Part shown: positions 1 to 10,020 of the stretch, piece by piece
How positions within the stretch are numbered: position 1 is the stretch's first letter
How the letters are laid out: every line of letters begins with the position of its first letter
Assembly: GCF_004342485.1 (NCBI RefSeq)
Contig: NZ_SMBU01000022.1
Span: forward strand, 1-64,000
Length of the DNA stretch: 64,000 nt
From: Roseateles saccharophilus
Lineage (GTDB): Bacteria > Pseudomonadota > Gammaproteobacteria > Burkholderiales > Burkholderiaceae_C
Direction: 5' to 3'
Translations under genes and position numbers: made by a program
The notes under the pieces: generated by a model
Told to the model about the DNA's origin: nothing
The model's input: the letters and a program-made list of their open reading frames with translations, nothing else
Database searches by the model: none

Positions 1-111
1 CAGGGTGTCCACCGCCAGCGCCTTGCTACGCGCAATTCACGCGCCAGATCAACGACTTGCCGCTCCCAGCTCGGGCAACAGTCACGGATTCAGGAACATG
101 ACTATTGATTG
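1..111. other. Left-edge stretch, unassigned
   Basis: An open frame on the plus strand runs in from the window edge and ends in TGA at 106-108, just before the exporter gene. The roughly 35 residues visible are not diagnostic. An adaptor gene would be expected upstream of a C39 exporter, but these residues do not let me say this is its end. Confidence 0.3.
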
Positions 112-2220
112 ATGACAATGCGTCTACAGCTTCAATCTCACGCCAGTGAATGTGGTCTCGCTAGTCTCGCTATGGTATGTAGCGCCCACAACTTACAGCA
201 GGATCTATCGGAATTGCGCCGTCGCTTTTCGGTTGGCTTAAAGGGAGTAACGCTACAGCAACTGAGTAGCTTTGCAGCAGCGTTAGGCTTTGCGCCTCGA
301 GCGGTCCGCCTGGAGCTCGAAGAACTTGGAGCCTTACGTCTCCCATGTATATTGCATTGGGATCTGAATCACTTTGTGGTTCTGGAGAAGGTTTCCGGCA
401 GTCAAGCATTAATACTCGACCCTGCCGTCGGCAAGCGTAGACTTACCATTTCCGAAGTATCCAGACATTTCACTGGTGTGGCTTTAGAAGTCACACCGAT
501 CGGTGAATTAACGTCCAAAGTCTACGCCCCACGCGTCAGTTTATCGGCGCTGACTGGCAAGGTCACAGGTTTGAAGCGTGCACTCCTGCAAATCCTCTGT
601 GTCGCGGTGGTGCTGGAGTTCTTCGCCATCGCCGCCCCACTACTAAATCAAATGGTCGTGGACGAGGTGCTGACGTCAGGAGACCGCGATCTATTGACTG
701 TCCTCGTTTTGGGCTTCGGCCTACTGCTTGTTGTACAGACTCTGATCAGTCTGAGTCGCTCTTGGATGGTCATCGTGCTCGGCCAGACGCTTTCGCTGCA
801 GTTGACGGGGACTGTCTTCGCGCACTTGGTGCGTTTGCCAGTTGAGTTCTTCGAGAAGCGACATTTAGGTGACATTACCTCTCGCTTCGGCGCAGTTAGT
901 GCAATTCAGCAAACTTTAACCACTTCGGTAATTGAGGCAATCCTAGATGGATTGATGGCAGTTGCAGCCTTGGTCATGATGCTTGTCTATGCTCCCATGC
1001 TCGCGGCGATTACCGTAGGGTCAGTGGTGCTGTACGGCGTATTGCGTTGGGCCTCCTATGGCCCCTTTCGCAATGCCTCCGCAGAGCGACTGGTCGTCGC
1101 CGCTAGAGAAAACACCCATTTCTTGGAAACGCTTCGCGCAATCACGCCCTTGAAGCTATTTGGCCGAGAACAGGAGCGCCGGGCTCGCTGGCAGAATCTT
1201 GTCGTAGAAGTACAAAATCGCGACGTGCGCACAGCAAGAATGAGCATGATCTTCTCGACAGCAAACACCTTCCTTTCTGGCTTGGAGAACCTGTTGGTGC
1301 TCTGGCTGGGTGCCAAGCTTGTCATGAGTGGCATGGTAAATGGTAGCGTGAGTTCAGGCGCAGGGATGACTATCGGCATGCTGTATGCCTTTATAAGTTA
1401 CAAAAGCCAGTTTTCTGGTCGGGTTTCAGCCTTAATTAATTATGCAGTTGAGCTCAAAATGCTTGGCCTACACGCTGAACGTTTAGCTGATATCTGCTTA
1501 GAACCACCCGAGCCAGACGAGGCCCCAGCAAACGATCTCTCACACTTGAATCCATGCATTGAGCTTCGCGGCGTCAGTTTTCGCTATAGCGAGGGCGAGC
1601 CATGGATTCTTAAGGACGCGACTTTCAAAATTGACGCGGGCCAGTGTGTAGCTATTGTGGGCGTCTCAGGCGCTGGAAAGACTACGTTGCTCAAAATAGC
1701 GCTGGGGCTCCTCAAGCCCACGGAGGGAGAGGTGTTATATGGGGGCCGACCGATTCGCCATCTCGGCATTGCCAACTACCGACGCCAGATTGGTACCGTG
1801 ATGCAGGAGGACGTGCTGCTTACTGGCAGCCTTGCCGACAACATCGGCTTCTTCGACTTGCGGCCAGATCAGGCTCGCATCGAGACATGCGCTCGAATCG
1901 CCCAGCTGCATGAAGACATCGCCAGAATGTCAATGGGGTACCAGACGCTAGTGGGTGACCTCGGCTCAGGTCTCTCGGGCGGACAGAAGCAACGCCTACT
2001 ACTGGCCAGAGCTCTATACAAGCAGCCGCGAGTGCTGGCCCTCGATGAAGCAACAAGCCATTTAGACTTGGGCAATGAGCGTGCTGTGGCGTCGGCGATC
2101 ACTCGGTTGCAGCTGACTCGGCTGATTGTCGCGCATCGCCCCGAGACCATCGCTGGGGCACAGCGGGTTGTGCAGCTTAGGGACGGCCAAGTCTTTGACT
2201 TGGCTCGCGCCGCAGCCTGA
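112..2220 (+). CDS. C39-peptidase-containing ABC exporter (bacteriocin/peptide type)
   Basis: Inner-membrane exporter that cuts a double-glycine-type leader from a peptide and pumps out the core (CvaB/LagD/RaxB-type family). The 702-residue protein has all three parts in order. An N-terminal C39 peptidase carries Cys14 in SECGLASLAMV, His87 in LNHFVVL and Asp103 in LDPA. A six-helix membrane domain follows at about 155-440. The ATPase has Walker A GVSGAGKTT, signature LSGGQ, Walker B VLALDEA and an AHR switch. ATG at 112 is chosen; TTG at 109 or ATG at 118 are possible. Codon use is A/T-richer than the rest of the window (TTA, CTA and ATA codons are frequent), suggesting transfer. No substrate peptide or adaptor gene is visible in the window. 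Confidence 0.93.
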   Translation: MTMRLQLQSHASECGLASLAMVCSAHNLQQDLSELRRRFSVGLKGVTLQQLSSFAAALGFAPRAVRLELEELGALRLPCILHWDLNHFVVLEKVSGSQALILDPAVGKRRLTISEVSRHFTGVALEVTPIGELTSKVYAPRVSLSALTGKVTGLKRALLQILCVAVVLEFFAIAAPLLNQMVVDEVLTSGDRDLLTVLVLGFGLLLVVQTLISLSRSWMVIVLGQTLSLQLTGTVFAHLVRLPVEFFEKRHLGDITSRFGAVSAIQQTLTTSVIEAILDGLMAVAALVMMLVYAPMLAAITVGSVVLYGVLRWASYGPFRNASAERLVVAARENTHFLETLRAITPLKLFGREQERRARWQNLVVEVQNRDVRTARMSMIFSTANTFLSGLENLLVLWLGAKLVMSGMVNGSVSSGAGMTIGMLYAFISYKSQFSGRVSALINYAVELKMLGLHAERLADICLEPPEPDEAPANDLSHLNPCIELRGVSFRYSEGEPWILKDATFKIDAGQCVAIVGVSGAGKTTLLKIALGLLKPTEGEVLYGGRPIRHLGIANYRRQIGTVMQEDVLLTGSLADNIGFFDLRPDQARIETCARIAQLHEDIARMSMGYQTLVGDLGSGLSGGQKQRLLLARALYKQPRVLALDEATSHLDLGNERAVASAITRLQLTRLIVAHRPETIAGAQRVVQLRDGQVFDLARAAA

Positions 2221-2262
2221 GGTGACCTTGCCCGCGTTTCCCGGATCACATAGCTGAGACCA

Positions 2263-2403
2263 TTACGCGGCTTGCCTTTGTTGGGCGGCAAGCCATGCCC
2301 TTTCGAACTGCATCGGACTGACGTAGCCCAGCGACGAGTGGAGCCGTCGATGGTTGTAGAACGACAGCCAGTCGACGACCTCGTCCATCGCCTCGCGTCG
2401 CGA
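2263..2403 (-). pseudogene. IS3-family transposase C-terminal stub
   Basis: The minus strand encodes 46 residues ending at TAA (2263-2265). They contain EAMDEVVDWLSFYNHRRLH followed by SSLGYVSPMQFERAW, which is the end of an IS3-family OrfB integrase core. Upstream of residue 1 the reading no longer resembles the family, so only the last part of the gene survives. It lies between the A/T-rich exporter gene and the housekeeping block, so it may mark one border of an acquired segment. Confidence 0.85.
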
Positions 2404-2595
2404 ACCGCTGCCCGTGAAGCCTGTCGCTGGTAGCTGCCGGCCTCAGCATGTCGGCGGCTACGAGGGTAGTCTCGCGATCGCGAGATCACGCGTCCTTGAA
2501 CAGCGAATGGCTGCCGATGGGCACTGTCTCAGCCATAAACGACGGCAACGCAGTCGGCCTTCGGATGGGCCGCAGGACCCGTCCCCGGCGCCCGC

Positions 2596-4068
2596 TCAGC
2601 GAGTCGGCTTCAGCAGCACAAAGCTGACAACGTCATCCCGGCGCACGACCAGATTGATGACCTTGGCCTTGTCGGCCTTGGCGATCTGCGCCTGGAAGGC
2701 CTTGACCGAGCCCACCTCGACGTTGTCCACCGACAGGATCAGATCGCCCTCGCGCAAGCCGGCGCGGGCGGCGGCGCCGGTGGCGGCATCGACCTTGACC
2801 CCGGACTTGATCTTCAGGTCCTTGCGCTGGGCCTCGGTCAGCTCCGACACCTTCAAGCCCAGGACCGCACTCGGCGCCGCGGCCGGCGCGGCCTCGCCAT
2901 CACCAGCCGCGGCAGCCGCGCCCTGGCGCTTGCTGCGCTCGTCCTCGCCGATGGTGACGACCAGGTCCTTGTAGCCGCCGCGGCGGAACACGGTCAGCGT
3001 CGCCTTGGCGCCGGGCTTCACGGCGGCGATCAGGCGGCGCAGGTCGGCGGCCTTGTCCACCGGCTTGCCGTCGACCTTGGTGATGACGTCACCGCCCTCG
3101 ACGCCCCCCTTCTCCGCCGGGCTGCCGGCCGTCACGTTGCGCACGACGGCACCAGCTGGCTTGCCCAGCCCGATGGCCTCGGCCACTTCCTTGGTGATGT
3201 CGTCGGGCAGCACGCCGAGGAAGCCGCGCACGACATGGCCGCCGGCGCGCAGTTCGTCGGCCACACGCATCGCGTCGGCGATCGGGATCGCGAAGGAGAT
3301 GCCCATGTAGCCACCGCTCTGGCTGTAGATCTGCGAGTTGATGCCGATGACCTCGCCGCGCATGTTGACGAGCGGGCCGCCGGAGTTGCCGGGGTTGATG
3401 GCCACGTCGGTCTGGATCAGCGGCAGCAGGTCACCGGTGTCGCGCTGCTTGGCGCTGATGATGCCGGCCGTCACCGAGTTCTCGAGGCCGAACGGCGAGC
3501 CGATGGCCATGACCCATTCGCCGACCTTGGCCCTGTTGCTGTCGCCGATCTTCACGACCGGCAGCCCGCTGGCTTCGACCTTGACGACGGCCACGTCGGA
3601 GCGCTGGTCGACACCGATGATCTTGGCCTTGAGCTCGCGCTTGTCGGTCAGCGTGACGATGACCTCGTCGGCGCCCTGCACGACGTGGGCGTTGGTCATC
3701 ACATAGCCGTCGGCGCTGAGGATGAAGCCCGAGCCGACGCCGCGGCGGGTCGGTGCATCGTCTTCCCCGCCCGGCGTGCCGTCGCGCGGCGCGCCGCGGC
3801 GCTGGTTGGGCACGGGGATGCCGAAGCGGCGGAAGAACTCCTGCATCTGCTCGTTCATCTCGCCCTGGTTGTCGGCCAGCTTGACCTTCTCGGCCGTGCG
3901 GATGTTGACGACGGCCGGGCCGACGCGCTCGACCAGCTCGGTGAAGTCCGGCAGCTCGCGGGCCTGGGCCGCGGCGGTCGGCTGGCCAAAGGCGAAGGCG
4001 AGCGCCAGCGCCGTGCCCGACAGCAGCAGGCGTGCACGGGCGGGATGGGGGCGGTTCTCAGCGTGCAT
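2596..4068 (-). CDS. mucD: Periplasmic serine protease, DegQ/MucD (HtrA) family
   Basis: Periplasmic quality-control protease of the sigma-E regulon that degrades misfolded envelope proteins. The 490-residue protein has a signal peptide (hydrophobic stretch about residues 13-33, cut near AQA) and a trypsin-like domain with triad His128 (NAHVV), Asp158 (RSDVAVV) and Ser229 (GNSGGPLV). Two PDZ domains follow at about 275-370 and 400-485. The ATG at 4068 is preferred over an in-frame upstream start because the signal peptide begins just after it and a GGAA lies 5' of it. It is the third gene of rpoE-rseA-mucD; the stop of rseA lies 52 bp upstream. Confidence 0.93.
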   Translation of the reverse strand: MHAENRPHPARARLLLSGTALALAFAFGQPTAAAQARELPDFTELVERVGPAVVNIRTAEKVKLADNQGEMNEQMQEFFRRFGIPVPNQRRGAPRDGTPGGEDDAPTRRGVGSGFILSADGYVMTNAHVVQGADEVIVTLTDKRELKAKIIGVDQRSDVAVVKVEASGLPVVKIGDSNRAKVGEWVMAIGSPFGLENSVTAGIISAKQRDTGDLLPLIQTDVAINPGNSGGPLVNMRGEVIGINSQIYSQSGGYMGISFAIPIADAMRVADELRAGGHVVRGFLGVLPDDITKEVAEAIGLGKPAGAVVRNVTAGSPAEKGGVEGGDVITKVDGKPVDKAADLRRLIAAVKPGAKATLTVFRRGGYKDLVVTIGEDERSKRQGAAAAAGDGEAAPAAAPSAVLGLKVSELTEAQRKDLKIKSGVKVDAATGAAARAGLREGDLILSVDNVEVGSVKAFQAQIAKADKAKVINLVVRRDDVVSFVLLKPTR

Positions 4069-4120
4069 ATTGAGTTTCCAGGAATGCGACAACGAAGGGG
4101 TCAGGTGGAACAACGCAAGG

Positions 4121-4681
4121 CTAACGGCCAGGGACTTCAGCGACGGGCCGCGAGGCGGCCGGTTCGGGCAGGCTCAGTTCCCAATCCACGATCTCTGGCG
4201 CCGGCTCGCCCGCGAGGATGCCGATAGAAGGCAGCGTACGGCCTGCGGCGGTCTGTGCAAAGCTGGCACCGCCAAGCCCCTGCGCGCGGGCCAATGTGAC
4301 CGGCACCGCGGCCACGACCTCACCGGGAGCCTGGGCCGGCCTCAGCGCACCGATGCCAAGAGCCATCGCGACGAAGCCCGCCGCGACAGCCAGCGGCGCC
4401 AGCCAGTCGCGACGACGCGGATGCTCGACAACCGGCGCCGGCAATTGCGCATGCAGGGCCGCCAGCAAGGCCTCGGGGTCGCGATGCAGGGCGGGCAACT
4501 CGGCGGCGCGCAGGCCATCGCCGGCCGCATGCCAATGCGCCCAGCGCTCGCGCAGCGCCGGGTCGCGTGCCCAGTCCTCGCTGACGCGCGCCCAGTCGGC
4601 CGGCGTCGCGCGGCCGTCCATCACGGCGGACAGCGCCTCGTTCAGCGCCTCGTTCAGCGCTTCATCACCCGGGCTCACCAT
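4121..4681 (-). CDS. rseA: Anti-sigma-E factor RseA
   Basis: Inner-membrane anti-sigma factor that holds RpoE until regulated proteolysis releases it. The 186 residues show an acidic helical N-terminal sigma-binding region (about 1-75, with the family-like pattern LSAVMDGRA), one membrane helix near residues 98-115 (LAPLAVAAGFVAMALGIGAL) and a short periplasmic tail. Residues 8-15 contain a repeated EALN unit, from a 12-bp tandem duplication at the DNA level. The start codon overlaps the end of rpoE by 7 bp, indicating coupling. No rseB gene lies between this gene and mucD. Confidence 0.85.
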   Translation of the reverse strand: MVSPGDEALNEALNEALSAVMDGRATPADWARVSEDWARDPALRERWAHWHAAGDGLRAAELPALHRDPEALLAALHAQLPAPVVEHPRRRDWLAPLAVAAGFVAMALGIGALRPAQAPGEVVAAVPVTLARAQGLGGASFAQTAAGRTLPSIGILAGEPAPEIVDWELSLPEPAASRPVAEVPGR

Positions 4682-5259
4682 CGCCGCCCTCCCCCGCCGC
4701 CCAGCAGCGGCCTGAGCCGCGCGGCCACGGCCTCGCGTGCGCGGAAGATGCGCGAGCGCACGGTACCGGGCGGGCAGTCCAGCAGGTCGGCGATCTCTTC
4801 GTAGCTCAAGCCATCCACCTCTCGCAGCAGCAGGGCGCGGCGCTGGTCCTCGGCCAGCGCCTCGACCGCCGCATTCAGCCCCTGGGCCAGCTGCCGGCTC
4901 GCCAGCAAGGCTTCGGGGGTCGCATCTTCGGTTGGAGCCACCTCGGTGCCAAAAGTTCCGTCCTCGTCATCCAGCGACCCGGCTGGCCTGTGCCGGCTGC
5001 GGTGGCGCTGCGCCGCATTGACGGCGATGCGGTAGAGCCAGGTGTAGAAGGCGCTCTCGCCGCGGAAGGCCGGCAGCGCCCGATAGGCGGCCAGGAAGGT
5101 TTCCTGGCAGAGGTCGGCCACGTCTTCGGGCGAGCGCACGCTGCGCGCGAGCAGGCGCTCGACACGGCGCTGGTATTTCAGCACCAGCATGTCGAAGGCG
5201 GCCCGATTGCCGGCCTGGGCCTCGCGCACCAGCAGCGCGTCGGCGTCGGGATTGCTCAT
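4675..5259 (-). CDS. rpoE: RNA polymerase sigma-E factor (ECF)
   Basis: Extracytoplasmic-function sigma factor for envelope stress. The 194-residue protein carries sigma region 2 (LVLKYQRRVERLL through DVADLCQETFLAAYRALPAF) and region 4 (YEEIADLLDCPPGTVRSRI FRARE). The ATG at 5259 is chosen because it overlaps the stop of the preceding gene as ATGA; an in-frame extension upstream has no family similarity. It is followed by rseA (7-bp overlap) and mucD. It is co-directional with fabF and the YgfX-like gene, so it may be read through from the fatty-acid operon as well as from its own promoter. Confidence 0.95.
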   Translation of the reverse strand: MSNPDADALLVREAQAGNRAAFDMLVLKYQRRVERLLARSVRSPEDVADLCQETFLAAYRALPAFRGESAFYTWLYRIAVNAAQRHRSRHRPAGSLDDEDGTFGTEVAPTEDATPEALLASRQLAQGLNAAVEALAEDQRRALLLREVDGLSYEEIADLLDCPPGTVRSRIFRAREAVAARLRPLLGGGGGRRW

Positions 5260-5669
5260 TGCGGCACTGCCGGCGCGGCGAACAAGGTCGCACGCAGGGC
5301 ACCCCAATGCGCGGCCTGCTGGTGCCGCGACCGCGCCAGCCAGCGCGGCCCCGGGCCGGCGCGCAGCAGCAGCCATGCGTCGAGGTCGATCAGCACGGCG
5401 ACTTGCACGGCGGTTTCGTCATCGCGATGGGGTTCGGCCAGCCACCGGGCCTGCCCATCCCAGCGCAGGCTGCGTGGCCGCACAGCGGCGGCCCACCAGG
5501 CCCAGAGCGCCACGAATGGCACGACCAGCAGCACGGGCCAGGCCTTGTCCTGGTGGCTGATGGCCCAGACGGCCAGCCCGCCCGATGCGAGCGTGGCGAT
5601 GAGGGCCACGACGGCCTGCACCGCGGGCTGCGGCGACAGTTGCACGACGACGGGCGGCGTGCGGCGCAT
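5256..5669 (-). CDS. Small membrane protein, YgfX/CptA-like
   Basis: A 137-residue protein with two adjacent membrane helices (about residues 16-36 and 44-62), then a soluble domain rich in Trp and Arg. The two-helix plus beta-rich soluble layout resembles the YgfX (toxin CptA-like) family often found beside rpoE in betaproteobacteria; that assignment is from layout and neighbourhood, not from a diagnostic motif. It lies between fabF (18 bp upstream) and rpoE (ATGA overlap), so it is probably co-transcribed with both. Confidence 0.6.
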   Translation of the reverse strand: MRRTPPVVVQLSPQPAVQAVVALIATLASGGLAVWAISHQDKAWPVLLVVPFVALWAWWAAAVRPRSLRWDGQARWLAEPHRDDETAVQVAVLIDLDAWLLLRAGPGPRWLARSRHQQAAHWGALRATLFAAPAVPQ

Positions 5670-5687
5670 CGCGCGGCCGGCTGGGGC

Positions 5688-6932
5688 TTAGACGCGCTTG
5701 AAGATCAGCGTGCCGTTGGTGCCGCCGAAGCCGAAGTTGTTCTTCGCCGCGACATCGATCTTCATCGGCCGCGCCTCGTTGGCGCAGTAGTCCAGGTCGC
5801 ACTCGGGGTCCTGGTTGAAGATATTGATCGTCGGCGGCGCGACCTGGTCGCGGATGGCCAGTGCGGTGAAGACCGACTCGATACCGCCCGCGCCGCCCAG
5901 CAGGTGGCCGGTCATGGACTTGGTCGAGCTGACGACCATCTTCTTGGCGTGGTCGCCGAAGGCCAGCTTGATGGCGTTGGTCTCGTTCACGTCGCCCAGC
6001 GGCGTGGACGTGCCGTGGGCGTTCATGTATTGGATCTGGTCGGGGTTCATGCCCGCGTTGCGCAGCGCCGCGCGCATGGAGCGCTTGGGGCCGTCGACGT
6101 TGGGCGCGGTCATGTGATAGGCGTCCGAGCCCATGCCGAAGCCAACCAGCTCGCAGTAGATCTTGGCGCCGCGCCTCTTGGCGTGTTCGTACTCTTCGAG
6201 CACCAGCACGCCGGCGCCCTCGCCCAGCACGAAGCCGTCGCGGTCCTTGTCCCAGGGGCGGGACGCGGTCGCGGGATCGTCATTGCGGGTGGAGAGCGCC
6301 CGGGCCGAGGCGAAGCCGCCAATGCCCAGCGCCGACACCGCACCTTCGGAACCGCCCGCGATCATCACGTCGGCATCGCCGTACTCGATGAGGCGGCCGG
6401 CTTCCCCGATCGCGTGCAGACCCGTGGTGCAGGCTGTCACGATCGCCAGGTTGGGGCCCTGGAAGCCGAAGTTGATGGAGACGTGGCCCGAGATCATGTT
6501 GATGATCGAGGCCGGGATGAAGAACGGCGAGATGCGGCGCGGGCCACGGTTCATCAGCTCGGTGTGGGTGTCCTCGATCATCGGCAGGCCGCCGATGCCC
6601 GAGCCCACGAGCACGCCGATGCGCTCGGCCTGTTCTTCGGTCAGTTGATCGCCGGTGGGGATACCGGAGTCCCGCACCGCCTGAAACGCAGCCGCCAGGC
6701 CGTAATGGATGAAGGCATCCATGTGCCGGGCTTCCTTGGCGGGGATGTAATCCTCGATGTTGAAGCCCTTGACCTCACCCGCGAAGTGGCACGCCAGGAT
6801 GCTGGCGTCGAAGCGGGTGACGGTGGCAATGCCGGAACGACCGGCGAGGATATTGGCCCAACCTTCGGCAACGGTGTTGCCGACGGGACTGATCAGGCCA
6901 AGACCGGTGACGACAACGCGGCGACGGGTCAT
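5688..6932 (-). CDS. fabF: 3-oxoacyl-ACP synthase II
   Basis: Condensing enzyme of type II fatty-acid synthesis, elongating acyl-ACP with malonyl-ACP in the cytosol. Its 414 residues match family length. The catalytic triad is visible: Cys in [12 protein letters not shown], His in [11 protein letters not shown] and His in [12 protein letters not shown]. It follows acpP, a standard pairing, and ends the fatty-acid part of the operon. Confidence 0.97.
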   Translation of the reverse strand: MTRRRVVVTGLGLISPVGNTVAEGWANILAGRSGIATVTRFDASILACHFAGEVKGFNIEDYIPAKEARHMDAFIHYGLAAAFQAVRDSGIPTGDQLTEEQAERIGVLVGSGIGGLPMIEDTHTELMNRGPRRISPFFIPASIINMISGHVSINFGFQGPNLAIVTACTTGLHAIGEAGRLIEYGDADVMIAGGSEGAVSALGIGGFASARALSTRNDDPATASRPWDKDRDGFVLGEGAGVLVLEEYEHAKRRGAKIYCELVGFGMGSDAYHMTAPNVDGPKRSMRAALRNAGMNPDQIQYMNAHGTSTPLGDVNETNAIKLAFGDHAKKMVVSSTKSMTGHLLGGAGGIESVFTALAIRDQVAPPTINIFNQDPECDLDYCANEARPMKIDVAAKNNFGFGGTNGTLIFKRV

Positions 6933-6983
6933 GCAGTGCGGATCAGAGAGTTGCGAGAGAAGGGGCTGAGGCCGAAAAGGCGC

Positions 6984-7286
<303 letters not shown>

Positions 7287-7336
7287 CTAGTTCAAGGTGC
7301 CGGGGTGGCCTGGAAGGGTCCGCAGGCCACCAGGGG

Positions 7337-8080
7337 TCAGGACATGAACATGCCGCCGTTGACGTGCAGTTCGGTGCCGGTAATGTAGGCCGCGCCCGGT
7401 GACGCGAGGAAGACCACGGCGGCGGCGATCTCGTCGGCCGAACCCAGGCGGCCCAGCGGGATCTGGGCCAGCAGCGCGGCCTTCTGGGCCTCGGGCAGCA
7501 CCTCGGTCATGTCGGTGGCGATGAAGCCCGGCGCGATGCAGTTGACCGTGATGTTGCGGCTGCCCAGTTCGCGGGCCAGCGAGCGGGTCAGGCCCGCGAC
7601 GCCGGCCTTGGCCGCCGCGTAGTTGGCCTGGCCGGCATTGCCGGAGGCGCCGACGACGGAAGTGATGTTGACGATACGGCCGCCGCGCTGCTTCATCATC
7701 GGCTTGGTGGCCGCGCGCGCGAGGCGGAAGACCGCCTTCAGATTGGTGTCGATGACGGCGTCCCAGTCCTCGTCCTTCATGCGCATGGACAGCATGTCGC
7801 GCGTGATGCCGGCGTTGTTGACGAGGAGTTGCAGGCCGCCTTCCTTGGCGACGATGTCATCGATGGCGGCCTGGGCGGCTGCACCATCGGTCACGTTCAG
7901 CACGATGCCGCGGCCGCCGTGGGACGCGAGCGCCTCGGTGATGCCGGTGGCGCCGGATTCGGACGTGGCGGTGCCGATCACGCGCCAGCCGGCTTCGGCC
8001 AGGCGCAGCGCGATGGCGCGGCCGATGCCGCGGCTGGCGCCGGTGACGAGGGCGACGCCCTTGGATGCAGTTTCAGTCAT
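7337..8080 (-). CDS. fabG: 3-oxoacyl-ACP reductase
   Basis: NADPH-dependent reductase of the fatty-acid cycle, a 247-residue short-chain dehydrogenase. Visible are the cofactor glycine motif GASRGIGRAIA, NNAG, the catalytic Ser in ITSVVGASG and YAAAK. The C-terminus HVNGGMFMS is typical of FabG. It starts 4 bp after the stop of fabD, so it is probably translationally coupled. Confidence 0.97.
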   Translation of the reverse strand: MTETASKGVALVTGASRGIGRAIALRLAEAGWRVIGTATSESGATGITEALASHGGRGIVLNVTDGAAAQAAIDDIVAKEGGLQLLVNNAGITRDMLSMRMKDEDWDAVIDTNLKAVFRLARAATKPMMKQRGGRIVNITSVVGASGNAGQANYAAAKAGVAGLTRSLARELGSRNITVNCIAPGFIATDMTEVLPEAQKAALLAQIPLGRLGSADEIAAAVVFLASPGAAYITGTELHVNGGMFMS

Positions 8081-8084
8081 GGAT

Positions 8085-9029
8085 TCAGCCTCCGAGCAGG
8101 GCGCGGGCCTCGGTCAGCGAGGCGGGGTCGAAGACGCAGGCGGCCTGCAGCTCGGCGTCGATGCGCTTGGCCATGCCGGTCAACACCTTGCCGGGGCCGG
8201 CCTCGATGAGGTGGTTCACGCCGCGGGCCTTGAGCGCCTGCACGACCTCGACCCAGCGCACCGGCCCGAAGGCCTGGCGGTAGAGGGCGTCACGCAGTGC
8301 ATCGGCGCTCTCGGTCACGGCGACGTCGATGTTGTTGACGACCGGGAAGGCGGCAGCCTGGAACTGCACCGTGGCGAGCCTGTCCTTCAGGCGCTCGGCG
8401 GCCGGCTTCATCAAGCTGGAGTGGAAGGGCGCGGACACCGCCAGCGGCAGCGCGCGCTTGGCGCCCATGGCCTTCAGGATCTCGGCGGCCTTCTCGGCAC
8501 CGGCCTTGCTGCCGGCGATGACGGTCTGCTTGGGGTCGTTGAAGTTGACCGCCTCGATGGCCTCGCCGGTTTCGGCCGCGGCCTTGGCACAGCCCTCGCG
8601 GACGGCCTGGCCGTCCAGGCCCAGGATGGCGTACATGGCGCCGGCGCCGACCGGCACGGCCTCCTGCATGGCCTGGGCACGGAAGCGCACCAGCGGCAGC
8701 GCGTCGGCCAGGCTCAGCGCGCCGGCGGCAACCAGCGCCGTGTACTCGCCCAGGCTGTGGCCGGCCGCGGCGACGGGCACTGCGCCGGTTTCGGCGACGA
8801 AGGCGCGCCAGCAGGCGATGCCGGCCGTCAGCATGACGGGCTGGGTGTTGGTGGTCAGGTCCAGCTGCTCCTTGGGGCCGGCATGGATCAGCGCGGCCAT
8901 GTCCTCGCCCAGGGCGGCCGAGGCTTCTTCGAGGGTACGGCGGACTTCGGGGTGGTCTCCCCAGGCATCCAGCATGCCCACGGCCTGGGAGCCCTGGCCG
9001 GGGAAGACGACAGCAAATTGTGCAGACAT
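8085..9029 (-). CDS. fabD: Malonyl-CoA:ACP transacylase
   Basis: Loads malonyl groups from CoA onto ACP. The 314-residue protein begins with FAVVFPGQGSQAVGM and has the nucleophile serine in AAGHSLGEYTALVAAG; a C-terminal GPGKVLTGM motif is present. It starts 7 bp after fabH ends and precedes fabG. Confidence 0.97.
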   Translation of the reverse strand: MSAQFAVVFPGQGSQAVGMLDAWGDHPEVRRTLEEASAALGEDMAALIHAGPKEQLDLTTNTQPVMLTAGIACWRAFVAETGAVPVAAAGHSLGEYTALVAAGALSLADALPLVRFRAQAMQEAVPVGAGAMYAILGLDGQAVREGCAKAAAETGEAIEAVNFNDPKQTVIAGSKAGAEKAAEILKAMGAKRALPLAVSAPFHSSLMKPAAERLKDRLATVQFQAAAFPVVNNIDVAVTESADALRDALYRQAFGPVRWVEVVQALKARGVNHLIEAGPGKVLTGMAKRIDAELQAACVFDPASLTEARALLGG

Positions 9030-9036
9030 GGGAATT

Positions 9037-10020
9037 TCAGTAGTTCAGCAGGGCCGCGCCCCAGGTGAAGCCGCCGCCGACGCCTTCCAGCATCAAGGTG
9101 TCGCCGCGCCGCACACGGCCGCTGCGCACGGCCACGTCGAGCGCCAGCGGCACCGAGGCGGCCGAGGTGTTGCCATGCTCGTCGACGGTGACGATGAGCT
9201 TGTCCAGCGGCATGCGCAGCTTCTTGGCCGTGCCCTGCATGATGCGGATATTGGCCTGGTGGGGGATCAGCCAGTCGATGTCGGCATCGGTCAGGCCGGC
9301 CTTGTCGAGCACCGAGCGGGCGACCTTCTCCAGCACGCCGACGGCGACCTTGAAGACGGCCTGGCCGTCCATCCTCAGCAGCGGCGAGCCGATGACCTGG
9401 CCACCGGACACGGTGCCGGGCGTGCAGAGGATGTCGGAGTGGCGCGCGTCGGCACGCAGCTCGGTCGCGAGGATGCCCGGCGTGTCGCTGGCCCCCAGCA
9501 CGACGGCGCCGGCGCCATCGCCGAACAGCACGCAGGTCGTGCGGTCCTTGAAGTCGAGGATGCGCGAGAACACCTCGGCACCGACGATCAGGGCCTTGCT
9601 GGCCGCGCCGGCCTTGATCATGGAGTCGGCCACGCTGAGCGCGTAGACGAAGCCCGCGCAGACGGCCTGCACGTCGAAGGCGGCGCAACCGAAGGCGCCG
9701 AGCTTCTTTTGCAGCAGGCAGGCGGTGGACGGGAAGACCATGTCGGGCGTGGACGTCGCGACGATGATGAGGTCGAGCTCCTCGGCCTTGACGCCGGCGG
9801 CCTCGAGCGCGGCCTGTGCGGCGGGCAAGGCCAGGTCGCTGGAGGTCTGGTCGGGGGCCGCGAAATGGCGGGCCCGGATGCCGGTGCGCTCGACGATCCA
9901 GTCGTCGGAAGTCTCGATGCCGTCGGCCGCGAGGCGCTCGGCCAGGGCCTGGTTGGTCACCCGGTCAGTGGGCAGGAAACTGCCGGTGCCGAGGATGCGG
10001 GAATAGCGGGGGGAAGTCAT
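9037..10020 (-). CDS. fabH: 3-oxoacyl-ACP synthase III
   Basis: Starts fatty-acid synthesis by condensing acetyl-CoA with malonyl-ACP. The 327 residues carry the Cys-His-Asn triad: Cys in [11 protein letters not shown], His in [11 protein letters not shown] and Asn in [11 protein letters not shown]. The start overlaps the stop of plsX by 4 bp (ATGA), so initiation of lipid synthesis and phospholipid acyl supply are coupled. Confidence 0.97.
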   Translation of the reverse strand: MTSPRYSRILGTGSFLPTDRVTNQALAERLAADGIETSDDWIVERTGIRARHFAAPDQTSSDLALPAAQAALEAAGVKAEELDLIIVATSTPDMVFPSTACLLQKKLGAFGCAAFDVQAVCAGFVYALSVADSMIKAGAASKALIVGAEVFSRILDFKDRTTCVLFGDGAGAVVLGASDTPGILATELRADARHSDILCTPGTVSGGQVIGSPLLRMDGQAVFKVAVGVLEKVARSVLDKAGLTDADIDWLIPHQANIRIMQGTAKKLRMPLDKLIVTVDEHGNTSAASVPLALDVAVRSGRVRRGDTLMLEGVGGGFTWGAALLNY

